The notes under the pieces were generated by a model that did not search any database, was not told where the DNA came from, and saw only the letters and a list, made by a program, of their open reading frames with translations. From Candidatus Ichthyocystis hellenicum (GTDB taxonomy: Bacteria; Pseudomonadota; Gammaproteobacteria; Burkholderiales; 2013Ark19i): a stretch of 64,000 nt of DNA. The first letter of the stretch is position 1. Every line of letters begins with the position of its first letter. This document shows, piece after piece, positions 9,827-19,329 of the stretch. Where the stretch lies: contig NZ_LN906597.1 in assembly GCF_001460935.1 (NCBI RefSeq), positions 1,441,825 through 1,505,824 on the forward strand, in the 5' to 3' direction. Both the position numbers and the translations under genes were made by a program.

Positions 9827-9847
9827 AAAATTACTTGCAAGTAATGA
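9827..9847 (+). promoter_or_regulatory. Palindromic operator-like site upstream of subfamily A gene
   Basis: It contains the perfect 16-bp palindrome ATTACTTGCAAGTAAT (9830-9845), about 85 bp before the 9928 start. It is the symmetric version of the ATTCCTTGTAAC box found upstream of other copies. A dyad of this size is typical of a binding site for a dimeric regulator; which one is unknown. Confidence 0.5.
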
Positions 9848-9927
9848 GGAAGAGACAATAAGTATTAAGCTATAATGACACTATGATTAAATGCAAAGTG
9901 TGTATCTCTATATAGGATTGAAAAGAT

Positions 9928-11133
9928 ATGGAATCAGTTCACGGTATCACCTCAAATAAAAAACATGAAGCAGCGGATGAACATTCCTACGGTATTACAC
10001 AAATCATCACTGACAGTAAAGTCATTGGTGAAAGTGATATGCCTTGTAGAACATTTCACTGTATATCTGGCATTAATATATCATCTGGCATTACGCAGAT
10101 AGACCCTATGTTAGTAGACAGTGCTTCTGTTGCTGACATAGTTCATAGCATTGAAAACAATAGTTTATCTGGATATATTGCTTCGATGGATAATTTTACA
10201 GCAAAATTTATGTCTAAATCGTTACAGTATGTGCGCGCATTTAGGTTTGAGCCTAATCCCATTGGAGTTGGTCCTCTTCCTTCTGCTGATGCGTATATTG
10301 GCCACGGTAGGAATTGGCGTTCAAGACATGCACATGAGTTTGTGCTGGGTCCGTCTAATCACAATGCTAATATAAGAATGGATCTTCCTAATACACCTTC
10401 CGAATCAACTGATGACATTGATATCAATATACTATACGGAAGATTACAATACATGTGTGATTACTTTAAATACTATGTATTGGAGGACCAATTCGAATGT
10501 CTACCCTATGTCACAAAGCGTGAAAAAAAATCTCCATCTCTACTTAGTAACATTGATAAAGAAATAGAAAATAAACAACCGATTAGTGTTAAATTTCCTT
10601 CAGAAGAAGTCTCACTGGCAATACAAGATGGAAGTGACTATGAAAAATTTATCACATCCATTAGAAAGGAATGTTGTGATCTAATTATAAGAAAAGAACC
10701 TGCCATTGAAGCAAAAAACATAAAATCGTTAAAAATTAGCTATTTGGATAATTCAACTAAGGACACACTAATTAAATCTTTAATGGAATATTACTTGTTA
10801 ATCACGGAAAAATTTGAATCTATGGCTGACCTAAAGTTTAAATACGGAGATAAACATTTAGATGGTAGAATCGTACTTCCAGTTCCTAGAGAAGTTGCTG
10901 AGGTAGTACATGAAGAAATAGAAACAAGAAGAACAACTTCTAATTATCATGATAGCAAGGTAGAACATTTTTTCTGTGATGGCAACAGGTGCTTGTGTAT
11001 TTCTAGTTCTGGCACTAATAATAATCCAAAAACTGATAGGCGCACTGGTTTCGCGTTGAGACTAATACGTAGGTTCATCCTGGAGGATATTGTAAATCGC
11101 ATGAAACGCTACATCTCGTCCTTAAACACATAA
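9928..11133 (+). CDS. Subfamily A paralog of unknown function
   Basis: A 401-residue member with TQIDPMLVDSASVADIVHSIE, FMSKSLQYVRAFRF, SRHAHEFVLGPSNHNAN (the usual SDYNAD is altered), LQYMCDYFKYYVLEDQFECLP, YLDNSTKDTLIKSLMEYYL, LPVPREVAEVVHEEIE and FFCDGNRCLC. The T tract of the Cys motif is only T6 followed by C here. Starts eight bases after TATAGGATT. Same strand and similar spacing as its neighbours, consistent with head-to-tail tandem duplication. Confidence 0.85.
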   Translation: MESVHGITSNKKHEAADEHSYGITQIITDSKVIGESDMPCRTFHCISGINISSGITQIDPMLVDSASVADIVHSIENNSLSGYIASMDNFTAKFMSKSLQYVRAFRFEPNPIGVGPLPSADAYIGHGRNWRSRHAHEFVLGPSNHNANIRMDLPNTPSESTDDIDINILYGRLQYMCDYFKYYVLEDQFECLPYVTKREKKSPSLLSNIDKEIENKQPISVKFPSEEVSLAIQDGSDYEKFITSIRKECCDLIIRKEPAIEAKNIKSLKISYLDNSTKDTLIKSLMEYYLLITEKFESMADLKFKYGDKHLDGRIVLPVPREVAEVVHEEIETRRTTSNYHDSKVEHFFCDGNRCLCISSSGTNNNPKTDRRTGFALRLIRRFILEDIVNRMKRYISSLNT

Positions 11134-11326
11134 AAATATCATGTAAACTGAGCATGCATTATCTAGTTAATAGAAGAAAGAGAAGTAGCAATTTCCATAC
11201 AAATAAACTGTATGTCATAAAAAAGTCATTCACCATGAATAACTATATTGTTTTAATGAAGACATCTCATTCATTACGTTGTAAGCGTTCTGATATCATT
11301 CTTTTATACTTAGGTACCGAGAGGGA

Positions 11327-11346
11327 AAATTACTTGTAAGTAATGG
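11327..11346 (+). promoter_or_regulatory. Palindromic operator-like site upstream of subfamily A gene
   Basis: It contains ATTACTTGTAAGTAAT (11329-11344), a dyad with 7-bp arms around a central GT, about 67-80 bp before the 11411 start. It differs by one base from the palindrome at 9830. Confidence 0.5.
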
Positions 11347-11410
11347 ATAAATGATAAAGATGACGATATCATTAAATATATGGTGTTTGTATCTATAGGA
11401 TTGAGGAAAC

Positions 11411-12616
11411 ATGAACTCACTTAGTACGATAAAATCAAATGAAAAACATGAAGTAGTGCATAACCAGCACAAAAGCATTGCACAAATAATCACTGATGAC
11501 ATTATAATTAACGATAGTAGTATGCCTTGCAGGTCATTTCATTGCGTGTCTGGCATCAATATATCATCCGGTATTATGCAGATAGACCCTGAATTAGTAG
11601 ACAGTGCTTCCATTGCCGATATCGTTCATAGCATTGAGAGCAATAATTTGTCTAAGTATTTATCTTCGATGGATAATTTCACAGCAAAATTTATGTCTAA
11701 ATCTTTACAGTATGTGCGCGCGTTTAGATTTGAGCCTCATTATAATTGTATGGGCCCTTCTCCAGCAGAGGATTCATATATTGACTATGGTGAACATATG
11801 CGCTCAAGGTATGTGCATGAGTTTGTAGAGGGGCCGTCTGATTACAACGCTGATGAACAAATATTGTCTTATGACATACTTTCCGAGACAACCGACGATA
11901 TCAATAAATTATATGGAAGATTACAGTACATGTGTGATTACTTTAAATACTATGTACTGGAGAGTCAATTCGAGTGCTTACCTCATATTACAAAGTATCA
12001 GGAAAAATCATCACTGCTACTGAAAACCATAGAAAAAGAAAAAAAAAGCAAACAACATATTAGTATTGAATTTCCCCTGGAAGTGGTTTGTTTACCTGTA
12101 CAAAAAGATAGAGATGAATATAAAAACTTGATCACATCCATTAAAAATGAATGTTTGGATTTAATGAGGACAAGAGGGACATCTACTCATGTAAAAAACA
12201 TAAAGTTATTAAAAGTAAGATACTTAGATAATTCAACTAGGGACGCATTAATTAAATCTTTAATGGAATATTACTTGTTGATCATAGATAAATTTGAATC
12301 AATGGCTGACTTGAATTTTAAGTACAGAGATGAGCATCTAGCGGAAAAAGTTATACTTCCAGTTCCTAGAGAAGTTGCGGAAGTGGTACATGAAGAAATA
12401 GAAACAGGAATAACAACTTCAAATTATAATGATGTCAAAACAAAACATTTTTTTTGTGATTTAAATCGATGCCTATGTCTTTCTAGTTTTGGAGGCAGCT
12501 ATGACCCCAAAACTGATCATAACATGGGTATTTTTACGTTGGGTCTAATACGCAAGTATGTTATGGAGAGTGTTGTGAGTCGTATGAAACGGCACATCTT
12601 ATCATTAAACATGTAA
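11411..12616 (+). CDS. Subfamily A paralog of unknown function
   Basis: A 401-residue member with MQIDPELVDSASIADIVHSIE, FMSKSLQYVRAFRF, RSRYVHEFVEGPSDYNAD, LQYMCDYFKYYVLESQFECLP, VRYLDNSTRDALIKSLMEYYL, LPVPREVAEVVHEEIE and FFCDLNRCLC (Gly replaced by Leu, as in the gene at 12845). A T8 tract precedes the Cys motif. CTATAGGATT lies eight bases before the ATG. It converges with the minus-strand copy at 12845, separated by 228 bp with no obvious terminator. Confidence 0.85.
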   Translation: MNSLSTIKSNEKHEVVHNQHKSIAQIITDDIIINDSSMPCRSFHCVSGINISSGIMQIDPELVDSASIADIVHSIESNNLSKYLSSMDNFTAKFMSKSLQYVRAFRFEPHYNCMGPSPAEDSYIDYGEHMRSRYVHEFVEGPSDYNADEQILSYDILSETTDDINKLYGRLQYMCDYFKYYVLESQFECLPHITKYQEKSSLLLKTIEKEKKSKQHISIEFPLEVVCLPVQKDRDEYKNLITSIKNECLDLMRTRGTSTHVKNIKLLKVRYLDNSTRDALIKSLMEYYLLIIDKFESMADLNFKYRDEHLAEKVILPVPREVAEVVHEEIETGITTSNYNDVKTKHFFCDLNRCLCLSSFGGSYDPKTDHNMGIFTLGLIRKYVMESVVSRMKRHILSLNM

Positions 12617-12844
12617 TACACAATCACAGATGCTTTGCCATAAAAAAATCTGTGCCATCCATGTATAGAAAGAGAACGCAGCAAAAAATTACGCAGTAGC
12701 AAATTATTTTAATTGACTGTTATCTATTAATTTAAGCTACTGTAGTTTTATCTGCGTTATTCAAGCGCTGGAAATTAAAATTTTTTCTAAATCTATCATA
12801 AAATGTAAATATTGTTTTTGCTCATACTAGTAAATAGTTTACGA

Positions 12845-14053
12845 TTAATTATCTGCATCTAAGGACAAGATATAACGTTTCATACGATTTACAACCTCTT
12901 CCATGACGTACTTGCGTATTAAACTCAAAGTAAAAATACTCATATTATGGTCGATTCCAATAACGGATCGGCTTTCTGAATTAGAAAGACATACGCATCG
13001 ATTTAAATCACAAAAAAAATGATCTACCTTGCTATCATGATAACTAGAGGTTGGCCTTCCTGTTTCTATTTCTTCATGTACCACTTCCGCAACTTCCCTG
13101 GGAACTGGGAGCACATTTTTCTCAGACAGGAATTCATCTCTGTATTTAAAATTCAAGTCAGCCATTGATTCAAATTTATCAGTAATTAATAAGTAATACT
13201 CCATTAAAGATTTAATTAAAACATCTCTAGCTGAGCTATCTAAATAGCTAATTTTCAATGATTTTATTTTTTTTACTCTAACCAAGGGCCACTTTTTTTT
13301 CATTAAAACCCGACACTCATTTCTAATTGATGTGATCAACTCGTCGTAGTTACTTCTACATCGTGCTTCTGGCACAACTTCTTCTGAGACAAATCCAATA
13401 TCGATTGGCAGCTCACCTTTCATCCCTTCATTAATGGTACTAAACACCGGCATGTAAGTTTCTTCACACTTTGTAGTCCCCGAAGGTAGGAATCCAAATT
13501 GACTTTCTAATATGTAGTACTTAAAGTAATCACACATATATTGCAATCTTCCGTATAACCCATAAACTTCATCAGTTGACTCATAAAGTATACCCTGAGG
13601 GTCAATATGCTCATCAGCATTGTAATCAGACGGTCCCACCACAAACTCATCCACATATCTTCGCAAATGTTGACCGTAATCAATATACGCATCTCCAGGT
13701 GGAAGAGGTCCAATACCATTAGGATAAGGATCAAATCTAAATGCGCGCACATATTGTAAAGATTTAGACATAAATTTTGCTGTAAAATTATCCATTGAAG
13801 ACAAATAGTTAGACAAATTGTTCTCCTCAATGCTACAAATAATATCAGCAATAGAAACACTATCTACTAATTCAGGGTCTATTTGCACTGCACTGGATAA
13901 TATACTGATACCGCGCACGCAGTAAAATGATCTACAGGAGGCAGTACTATCACTAATTGTGCTGCTATCAGTAACTACTTGCGAAATACCGTTAGGACGT
14001 TCATCCTCTAATTCATGTTTTTCATTTGGGGTACTATTATTAACCGAATCCAT
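12845..14053 (-). CDS. Subfamily A paralog of unknown function, inverted copy
   Basis: A 402-residue member on the opposite strand to its neighbours. It has VQIDPELVDSVSIADIICSIE, FMSKSLQYVRAFRF, RRYVDEFVVGPSDYNAD, LQYMCDYFKYYILE, YLDSSARDVLIKSLMEYYL, LPVPREVAEVVHEEIE and FFCDLNRCVC (encoded with a T8 tract). The frame can be extended to a GTG at 14062, but the ATG at 14053 (MDSVNNS) aligns with the other copies and lies eight bases after CTATAGGATG, so it is preferred. The gene lies between plus-strand members, so the array has undergone at least one inversion or an inverted duplication. Confidence 0.85.
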   Translation of the reverse strand: MDSVNNSTPNEKHELEDERPNGISQVVTDSSTISDSTASCRSFYCVRGISILSSAVQIDPELVDSVSIADIICSIEENNLSNYLSSMDNFTAKFMSKSLQYVRAFRFDPYPNGIGPLPPGDAYIDYGQHLRRYVDEFVVGPSDYNADEHIDPQGILYESTDEVYGLYGRLQYMCDYFKYYILESQFGFLPSGTTKCEETYMPVFSTINEGMKGELPIDIGFVSEEVVPEARCRSNYDELITSIRNECRVLMKKKWPLVRVKKIKSLKISYLDSSARDVLIKSLMEYYLLITDKFESMADLNFKYRDEFLSEKNVLPVPREVAEVVHEEIETGRPTSSYHDSKVDHFFCDLNRCVCLSNSESRSVIGIDHNMSIFTLSLIRKYVMEEVVNRMKRYILSLDADN

Positions 14054-14138
14054 TTTTCCCACATCCTATAGATATAAACACTTGGCATATAATCGCAACT
14101 ACTCACTAGGATAGCCATTATGCCCTTCTTTATTTATG

Positions 14139-14156
14139 GCAACAAGAAATTTTTCC
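14139..14156 (-). promoter_or_regulatory. Upstream box of inverted subfamily A gene
   Basis: On the minus strand this reads AAAAATTTCTTGTTGCC, a degenerate form of the AAATTCCTTGTAAC box, about 90-100 bp before the 14053 start. It keeps the same position relative to the gene although the gene is inverted, which supports a functional link rather than chance. Confidence 0.35.
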
Positions 14157-14542
14157 TCGCAACACCTAGGCTAATTACGTAGACAATTAAGCAAACATCA
14201 TAACTGAAATGATAAAATCATTGAAAATTTAATAATTTTAAATTACAAATACTAAAAAGGCACTACCACCAAGAAATACCAAGTTAATGCTAATAAAAAA
14301 ACATTTCATGATAGACGCATCACCTTATCAGCGCATAATCATCTAAGCAAATAGTTTTTATCATGGCATTCATGACATGATAATTGAATTCTTAAGCTGC
14401 AACTACAACCTTATATTTTTAAACAAAAAGTGATGTTACATAAATATCTGGAACAATAACATCTACATTCAATACAAGCACTATTCAATGCTTTTATCGT
14501 CCTAATCATAATGTTTGTGCATATCATTAGATATCACGCCGA

Positions 14543-14557
14543 AAAATTCCTTGTAAC
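14543..14557 (+). promoter_or_regulatory. Conserved upstream box of subfamily A gene
   Basis: AAAATTCCTTGTAAC, followed by an ATGATGAAGAAGATGA stretch, lies about 87-100 bp before the 14644 start; the same box is at 6719 and 8329. Confidence 0.5.
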
Positions 14558-14643
14558 CTTAAATGATGAAGAAGATGATTATAGTATTCTGCGGCGCAGA
14601 TGTGAATAAATACATGGCACCTATCTCTACAGGATTGAGAAAA

Positions 14644-15861
14644 ATGGATTCGATTCGTAATAGCACATCAAATGAAAAACGCGAAGTAGATGATAATAAT
14701 CAAGACGTTGTCATACAAATTAATACTGATGTAGGAATTATTGGTGGAAGTAAAGACCCTTGTAGAGCATTTCACTGCGTGCGCGGTATCAATGTATCAT
14801 TGGGTACAACACAAGTAGATCCCGAACTAGCAGATAGTGCTTCTATTGCCGATATTGTTCATAGCATTGAAGATAATAATTTGTCCAAATATTTGTCTTC
14901 AATGAATGATTTTACAGCGAAATTTATGTATAAATCTTTACAGTACGTTCGTGCACTTAGATTTTATCCTCACCATGATGGTATTGGCCCTCTTCCAGCC
15001 GGAGATGCGTATATTGATTACGGTCAATATTTGCGATCGAGATATGTTAATGAGTTTGTTGCGGGACCATCCGATCACAATGCTTATGAACATATTGCTC
15101 ATCACTCACTTTCTGAGCCAACAGATGATATTCGTAAGTTATATGGAAGATTGCAGTACATGTGCGACTACTTTAAATACTACGTATTAGAGAGTCAATT
15201 CGAATGCCTGCCCTTTATTACTAAAAAGCATGAAGAAGAATACACACCTCTACTGAATGCCATTAGTGAAGAAAGAAAAAATGAACAACCAATTAATGTT
15301 GGGTTTGATGTAGAAGAAGTTTCCTTAACAGCAAAAAATATAAGTAACTATGAAAAATTGATTATATACGTTGGCAATGAGTGTTTAGATATTGTGAAAA
15401 GAAAGATACCTTCGCTTCGCGTAAAAGATGTAAAGTCATTAAAAATAGAGTATTTAGAGAGCTCAAATAGGGATACATTAATTAAATCATTAATGGAATA
15501 TTACTTATTAATTACAGATAAATTTGAATCAATTGCTGACTTGAATTTTGAATACAGAGATAAATTCCTATCTGAGAAAAATGTGCTCCCAGTTCCTAGG
15601 GAAGTTGCGGAAGTGGTACATGAAGAAATAGAAACAGGAAGGCCAACCTCTAATTATCACGCTAGCAAGGTAGATCATTTTTTCTGTGATGACAAGCGAT
15701 GCATGTGTCTTTCTACTAATTCAGAAAGCCGATATGTTACCGGAATTGACCATAATATGAGTACTTTTACCTTAAGTTTAATACGCAAACACGTCATGGA
15801 AGAGGTTGTAAATCGTATGAAACGTTACATCATGTCCTTAAACACGGAAAGCATAACGTAG
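14644..15861 (+). CDS. Subfamily A paralog of unknown function
   Basis: A 405-residue member with TQVDPELADSASIADIVHSIE, FMYKSLQYVRALRF, RSRYVNEFVAGPSDHNAY, LQYMCDYFKYYVLESQFECLP, YLESSNRDTLIKSLMEYYL, LPVPREVAEVVHEEIE and the diverged Cys motif FFCDDKRCMC. The open frame begins at 14563, but its first 27 codons overlay the conserved upstream DNA (regulatory box plus CTACAGGATT) that is non-coding in the other copies. I therefore place the start at the ATG at 14644 (MDSIRNS). The C-terminus has a short ESIT extension. It converges with the A-prime gene at 15984. Confidence 0.85.
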   Translation: MDSIRNSTSNEKREVDDNNQDVVIQINTDVGIIGGSKDPCRAFHCVRGINVSLGTTQVDPELADSASIADIVHSIEDNNLSKYLSSMNDFTAKFMYKSLQYVRALRFYPHHDGIGPLPAGDAYIDYGQYLRSRYVNEFVAGPSDHNAYEHIAHHSLSEPTDDIRKLYGRLQYMCDYFKYYVLESQFECLPFITKKHEEEYTPLLNAISEERKNEQPINVGFDVEEVSLTAKNISNYEKLIIYVGNECLDIVKRKIPSLRVKDVKSLKIEYLESSNRDTLIKSLMEYYLLITDKFESIADLNFEYRDKFLSEKNVLPVPREVAEVVHEEIETGRPTSNYHASKVDHFFCDDKRCMCLSTNSESRYVTGIDHNMSTFTLSLIRKHVMEEVVNRMKRYIMSLNTESIT

Positions 15862-15983
15862 TAAAGCAGGTTATTTAAATTAATTATGCATTCGTTAATT
15901 TAATCTACTAGAAAGCAAACACTGCCTATCATCACAAAAAACACCCCGACTTTATGTCATGAATACTAATTTATAAAAATATA

Positions 15984-17231
15984 TCATTCAGAATGCTCTG
16001 CCTCCTTTTTATTTCTTATGTTTACTATGTAAGACTTAGACTGCACTTGAACAAGAACATTATCTTCAACGTATTTAGAATTTAGCAAATAATCCTTCAT
16101 TCTGTTTGCAACAATAGGCATAACATTTTCCCGCACATGATCAATTCTACTTTTTATTGGGTCTGACATACTTAAACTGGAGGAGCTAAGTTTTCCATTG
16201 CAAAAAAACTTATCACCTTTTTCAGAAGCATACCTACGTACACCAAATTCATCTGATATTTTTTCTCGCACTAACTCTGAAATATCACCAGGCACTGGTA
16301 GATCAAACTCCTCATTTATAAGATCAGTTTTTCCTACAAATCTAGAATCAGATATAAATCTAAGTTGATCTTTAACCAATAAATAATACTCCATAAAATT
16401 TTTAATCAACATATCCCGGGTAAAAATTTCAGTATTTCTTATCCCCACTTCCCTCTCAAGTAATGAATTTTTCATAATTGATTCTTTAGTAGATACAAGA
16501 TTTAAACTTTCTCTCGCTATAGAAGAGATCAGATCCAACTCATCGCTGCTACTAGCAAGATTTTCCTTATCAAGGCATGATAAATTATCACCTGTATGAA
16601 ATCGATCCCCTCTTTCTTCTTCTACTACCAATGCAACACCTTCTGAAGTAACTCTGATAATTTTAGTGCTATTGTCTGTATTATCTAGAAGGGCTGGCAA
16701 TGGCTCAATTACTTCTACTTCCATGTCATCTGTTGCTTCTTCACTTTCTTCAAATCCTTCTAATTGAGACTCTAAAAAATAATATTTAAAATAATCACAC
16801 ATATACTGCAAACATTCATATGCTGCCTCTGGTTCAGCACCCTCTCTATAATCACAAAACCCCACATCAATAAACAGGTATCTATCTTTATTTGGTAATG
16901 GATCATAGTTAATACCATCATTAAGACGACAAGGAGGGATAGTAATTGAACGCACATAACGCAGAGATTCAGCCATACACCTTCCCAGGAACACACCTAC
17001 AGAAGATCTATACTTAGGCGCATCATTATTATCAATGCTATGCTTAATATCAGAAACGAGATCCCAATCCAACCCTACCAGACTGAAATCAATTTTCATA
17101 AAATCAAATTCAGATTCCGGTGCATCTTCAAGTAGGCAAGCATTGCCACCCAAAAGATCACCACTAGTTCCTGCCTCTTCATCATTTGATGCACTTCCTG
17201 AAGCACTGCAATGAATACCAGAACAATCCAT
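15984..17231 (-). CDS. A-prime paralog with alternative C-terminal tail
   Basis: A 415-residue divergent family member. Visible landmarks are MKIDFSLVGLDWDLVSDIKHSID near residue 45, GRCMAESLRYVRSITI near 85, LQYMCDYFKYYFLESQ near 140, IFTRDMLIKNFMEYYLLVKDQL near 275, and LPVPGDISELVREKI near 315. The Cys motif is reduced to FFCNGKLSSS. As in the gene at 3860-5155, the protein continues into a tail of the form KYVEDNVLVQVQSKSYIVNI. The two A-prime genes bracket the subfamily A block. The N-terminus is acidic and Gly/Ser-rich. Function unknown. Confidence 0.85.
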   Translation of the reverse strand: MDCSGIHCSASGSASNDEEAGTSGDLLGGNACLLEDAPESEFDFMKIDFSLVGLDWDLVSDIKHSIDNNDAPKYRSSVGVFLGRCMAESLRYVRSITIPPCRLNDGINYDPLPNKDRYLFIDVGFCDYREGAEPEAAYECLQYMCDYFKYYFLESQLEGFEESEEATDDMEVEVIEPLPALLDNTDNSTKIIRVTSEGVALVVEEERGDRFHTGDNLSCLDKENLASSSDELDLISSIARESLNLVSTKESIMKNSLLEREVGIRNTEIFTRDMLIKNFMEYYLLVKDQLRFISDSRFVGKTDLINEEFDLPVPGDISELVREKISDEFGVRRYASEKGDKFFCNGKLSSSSLSMSDPIKSRIDHVRENVMPIVANRMKDYLLNSKYVEDNVLVQVQSKSYIVNIRNKKEAEHSE

Positions 17232-17369
17232 GTTTTATTCCCCTACCCCTATGAAATGAAGACAACAACTCCCCATCCTATTTTGCACTGAACAGTACTT
17301 AGTACTTACTATAAATTATCTAACAAACCGTATACCAATATTCTTAAATATTTTCAAGACAACACAAAT

Positions 17370-17902
17370 GTGCACAGTTGCCTGTCTAGGGCACCCGTAG
17401 CGTCAATCCACCCAAGATGACAAGTATATTTAGCATAACACCGATTAATAAAGCAACTGCAAACATATAGCAGCAGGTAATTTTTTGCTTTGACAAACAT
17501 TTTATTTGTCATGTGTGTTCAAATTTATTCAATAAAATAGTTAGTACATCCTTAAATTAAAGTTAACATGTTAACAAACAATAATATTTGTAGTTTTTGC
17601 TATACAACGATCCCTGCCAATTAAATTACCAGGTTTAGCACGACTATATACAGGTATTTACATTTATCATGTATGCTTTGTAACTTATATGTGTAACTAA
17701 ATCCTTCAAATATCGCACTGAACCCTAGACTTATATAATTTGTTGCTGTTAAAGTGATATCTGTATATTTGGAAACATACTGACTGCTGCCACAAAATAA
17801 TAGTAATAGGTAAAATAGTAATAGGTAAGATACTAAGAAACACAAAGATATATCATTGTAAATTAACACAAAATTAATCATGATTTTAATCAAGTATGCC
17901 AA
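17370..17902 (-). pseudogene. Decayed small membrane-protein gene, copy 1
   Basis: This lies in a gap of about 900 bp. The minus strand contains hydrophobic open stretches (for example residues reading CFLVSYLLLFYLLLLFCGSS, then KYTDITLTATNYI). They align in the same order, with frameshifts, to the minus strand at 19330-19625 (IFTIILAAIIMFTDITISLQPQHI, then MFVKAKSYPLLYFCICFINRC). The MFVKAK-like part here is near 17430-17500. Neither copy keeps a full frame. I infer a duplicated, now broken gene, or a conserved upstream segment that was duplicated with the family B gene. The rest of the gap shows nothing else I can name. Confidence 0.4.
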
Positions 17903-18135
17903 AAGAAATTTCCTATAATTCTATAATTACTTAGTATTACTGATAACATCTTAAAATCAATATCCACACTGGAGCTCAATGCAAATAATATAGACAGAAG
18001 TAGTGATAGAAAAATAAAAATGAATGGTAATAAACATTATTATTCTAGTTAAGTTTTGCAGCACATGCACTAAGGTTCGTGGTTTATAATCTTAGGTTAT
18101 AGACAAACAAACCTCCTTATGCTGAGTAATTAAAC

Positions 18136-19317
18136 ATGGAATCATCTTACATTGACGGATGCAATATTAGTTGCCCAAATGTATCACTAACAAACAATGA
18201 CAGCACTGATTACACAACTACTGATTCACCAATATCAAATTTATTACAAATAGATTGCAGATTTATTAACCCACCTACTGCCATTATTTCCGATCTTGTT
18301 TCTAGCATTAATAACGATGATATATCAGGGTATATAAATGCCGCTCGTGCCTTATTGGAATTGTGTATGCACAGATGTTTGTCGTATGTGCGATCGATTA
18401 AAATTCATTCTCCTATCTGTACTAACCTTAACTATATGGATCCAGAATGTAGTTTGGATGCAGTAACACCTGATAAGGATAGTTGCATTAAATCCAGTGA
18501 TGATAACTATGATTCATTACAATATATGTATGACTATTTTAAATACTGTATGCTAGGAAATGACGAAACAATTGAAGAAAAACATGAGGAAGAAAAATTA
18601 CTGAAATCAGAAGTAAGAACTTTATTAAAACAAAGGAATCAACTTTTATTGGAACATCAAAATAAGGTGATATCCTCACAGGACAAAATACCATCATCAG
18701 TATTTGAACTTGCTGCAGACGTAGAAGTACTTGGAACTAATACAGGATGTCATGGTAATTACACCGCTCTAGTAACAAGAATAAGAAAAGCAATTGAAAG
18801 AAGATTAGTTGATAAATCAAAATTTTCTACTATTCCCAAATACGATAGATCACTTGACGGTGACAATATTGATATAGACACGGGAATAAGAATTGAATGG
18901 AGATTAATTGATAGATCAAAATTTACTAACCTTATTAAGGAAAGGAGATTACTTAGAAACGCCGATATTAATGCCAGGGATAATTGCATCGCTTATTTTA
19001 TGAAGTATTACCTATCTCTTAGAAGTAAGTTAGAATTAGTAGCTAGAGCTAAATTTAAGGGTGGAGATAAACTTATAATCGATGGATTTAGGCTTCCTAT
19101 ACCGAAAAAAGAAGAATTGAAATCATATGAAGTATACTTATCACCTCCTTACTCAAGGTCTTGTCCGTACTATGCAAGGCCGTACTATGCCAACTCTGGT
19201 TTTCAGATATGTGGAGATATGAAACAAGTTAGGGAACGCATGGAAAATTACTTAGCCAGCACTACCATGCCTAAATCAATTTACACAGAATCGAAACCAG
19301 GTTCTAATACATCATGA
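18136..19317 (+). CDS. Subfamily B paralog of unknown function
   Basis: First of five tandem subfamily B genes (393 residues). Landmarks: LLQIDCRFINPPTAIISDLVSSINNDD near residue 36, CMHRCLSYVRSIKI near 82, LQYMYDYFKYCMLGNDETIEEKHEEEK near 133-155 (Tyr replaces the usual Cys), and a Glu/Lys-rich middle. A duplicated RLVDKSKFS / RLIDRSKFT pair follows, then LLRNADINARDNCIAYFMKYYLSLRSKLELVARAKFK, LPIPKKEELKSYEVY and the signature SCPYYARPYYANSG. No signal peptide or membrane helix is visible. The Cys motif of subfamily A is absent. The ATG lies in a TTAAACATGGAATCATC context shared with later copies. Confidence 0.85.
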   Translation: MESSYIDGCNISCPNVSLTNNDSTDYTTTDSPISNLLQIDCRFINPPTAIISDLVSSINNDDISGYINAARALLELCMHRCLSYVRSIKIHSPICTNLNYMDPECSLDAVTPDKDSCIKSSDDNYDSLQYMYDYFKYCMLGNDETIEEKHEEEKLLKSEVRTLLKQRNQLLLEHQNKVISSQDKIPSSVFELAADVEVLGTNTGCHGNYTALVTRIRKAIERRLVDKSKFSTIPKYDRSLDGDNIDIDTGIRIEWRLIDRSKFTNLIKERRLLRNADINARDNCIAYFMKYYLSLRSKLELVARAKFKGGDKLIIDGFRLPIPKKEELKSYEVYLSPPYSRSCPYYARPYYANSGFQICGDMKQVRERMENYLASTTMPKSIYTESKPGSNTS

Positions 19318-19329
19318 AATGGGCAATCA

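Noticed and set aside
11154-11339. Short plus-strand frame of 61 codons between two subfamily A genes
   Set aside because: It lies in the duplicated spacer, has no homologous open frame in the other spacers, no clear ribosome binding site, and overlaps the palindromic upstream box.
5204-15861. The array as transposase genes or an insertion-sequence cluster
   Set aside because: No DDE or HUH motifs, terminal inverted repeats or target duplications. Copies differ strongly in their middles, unlike recent transposons.
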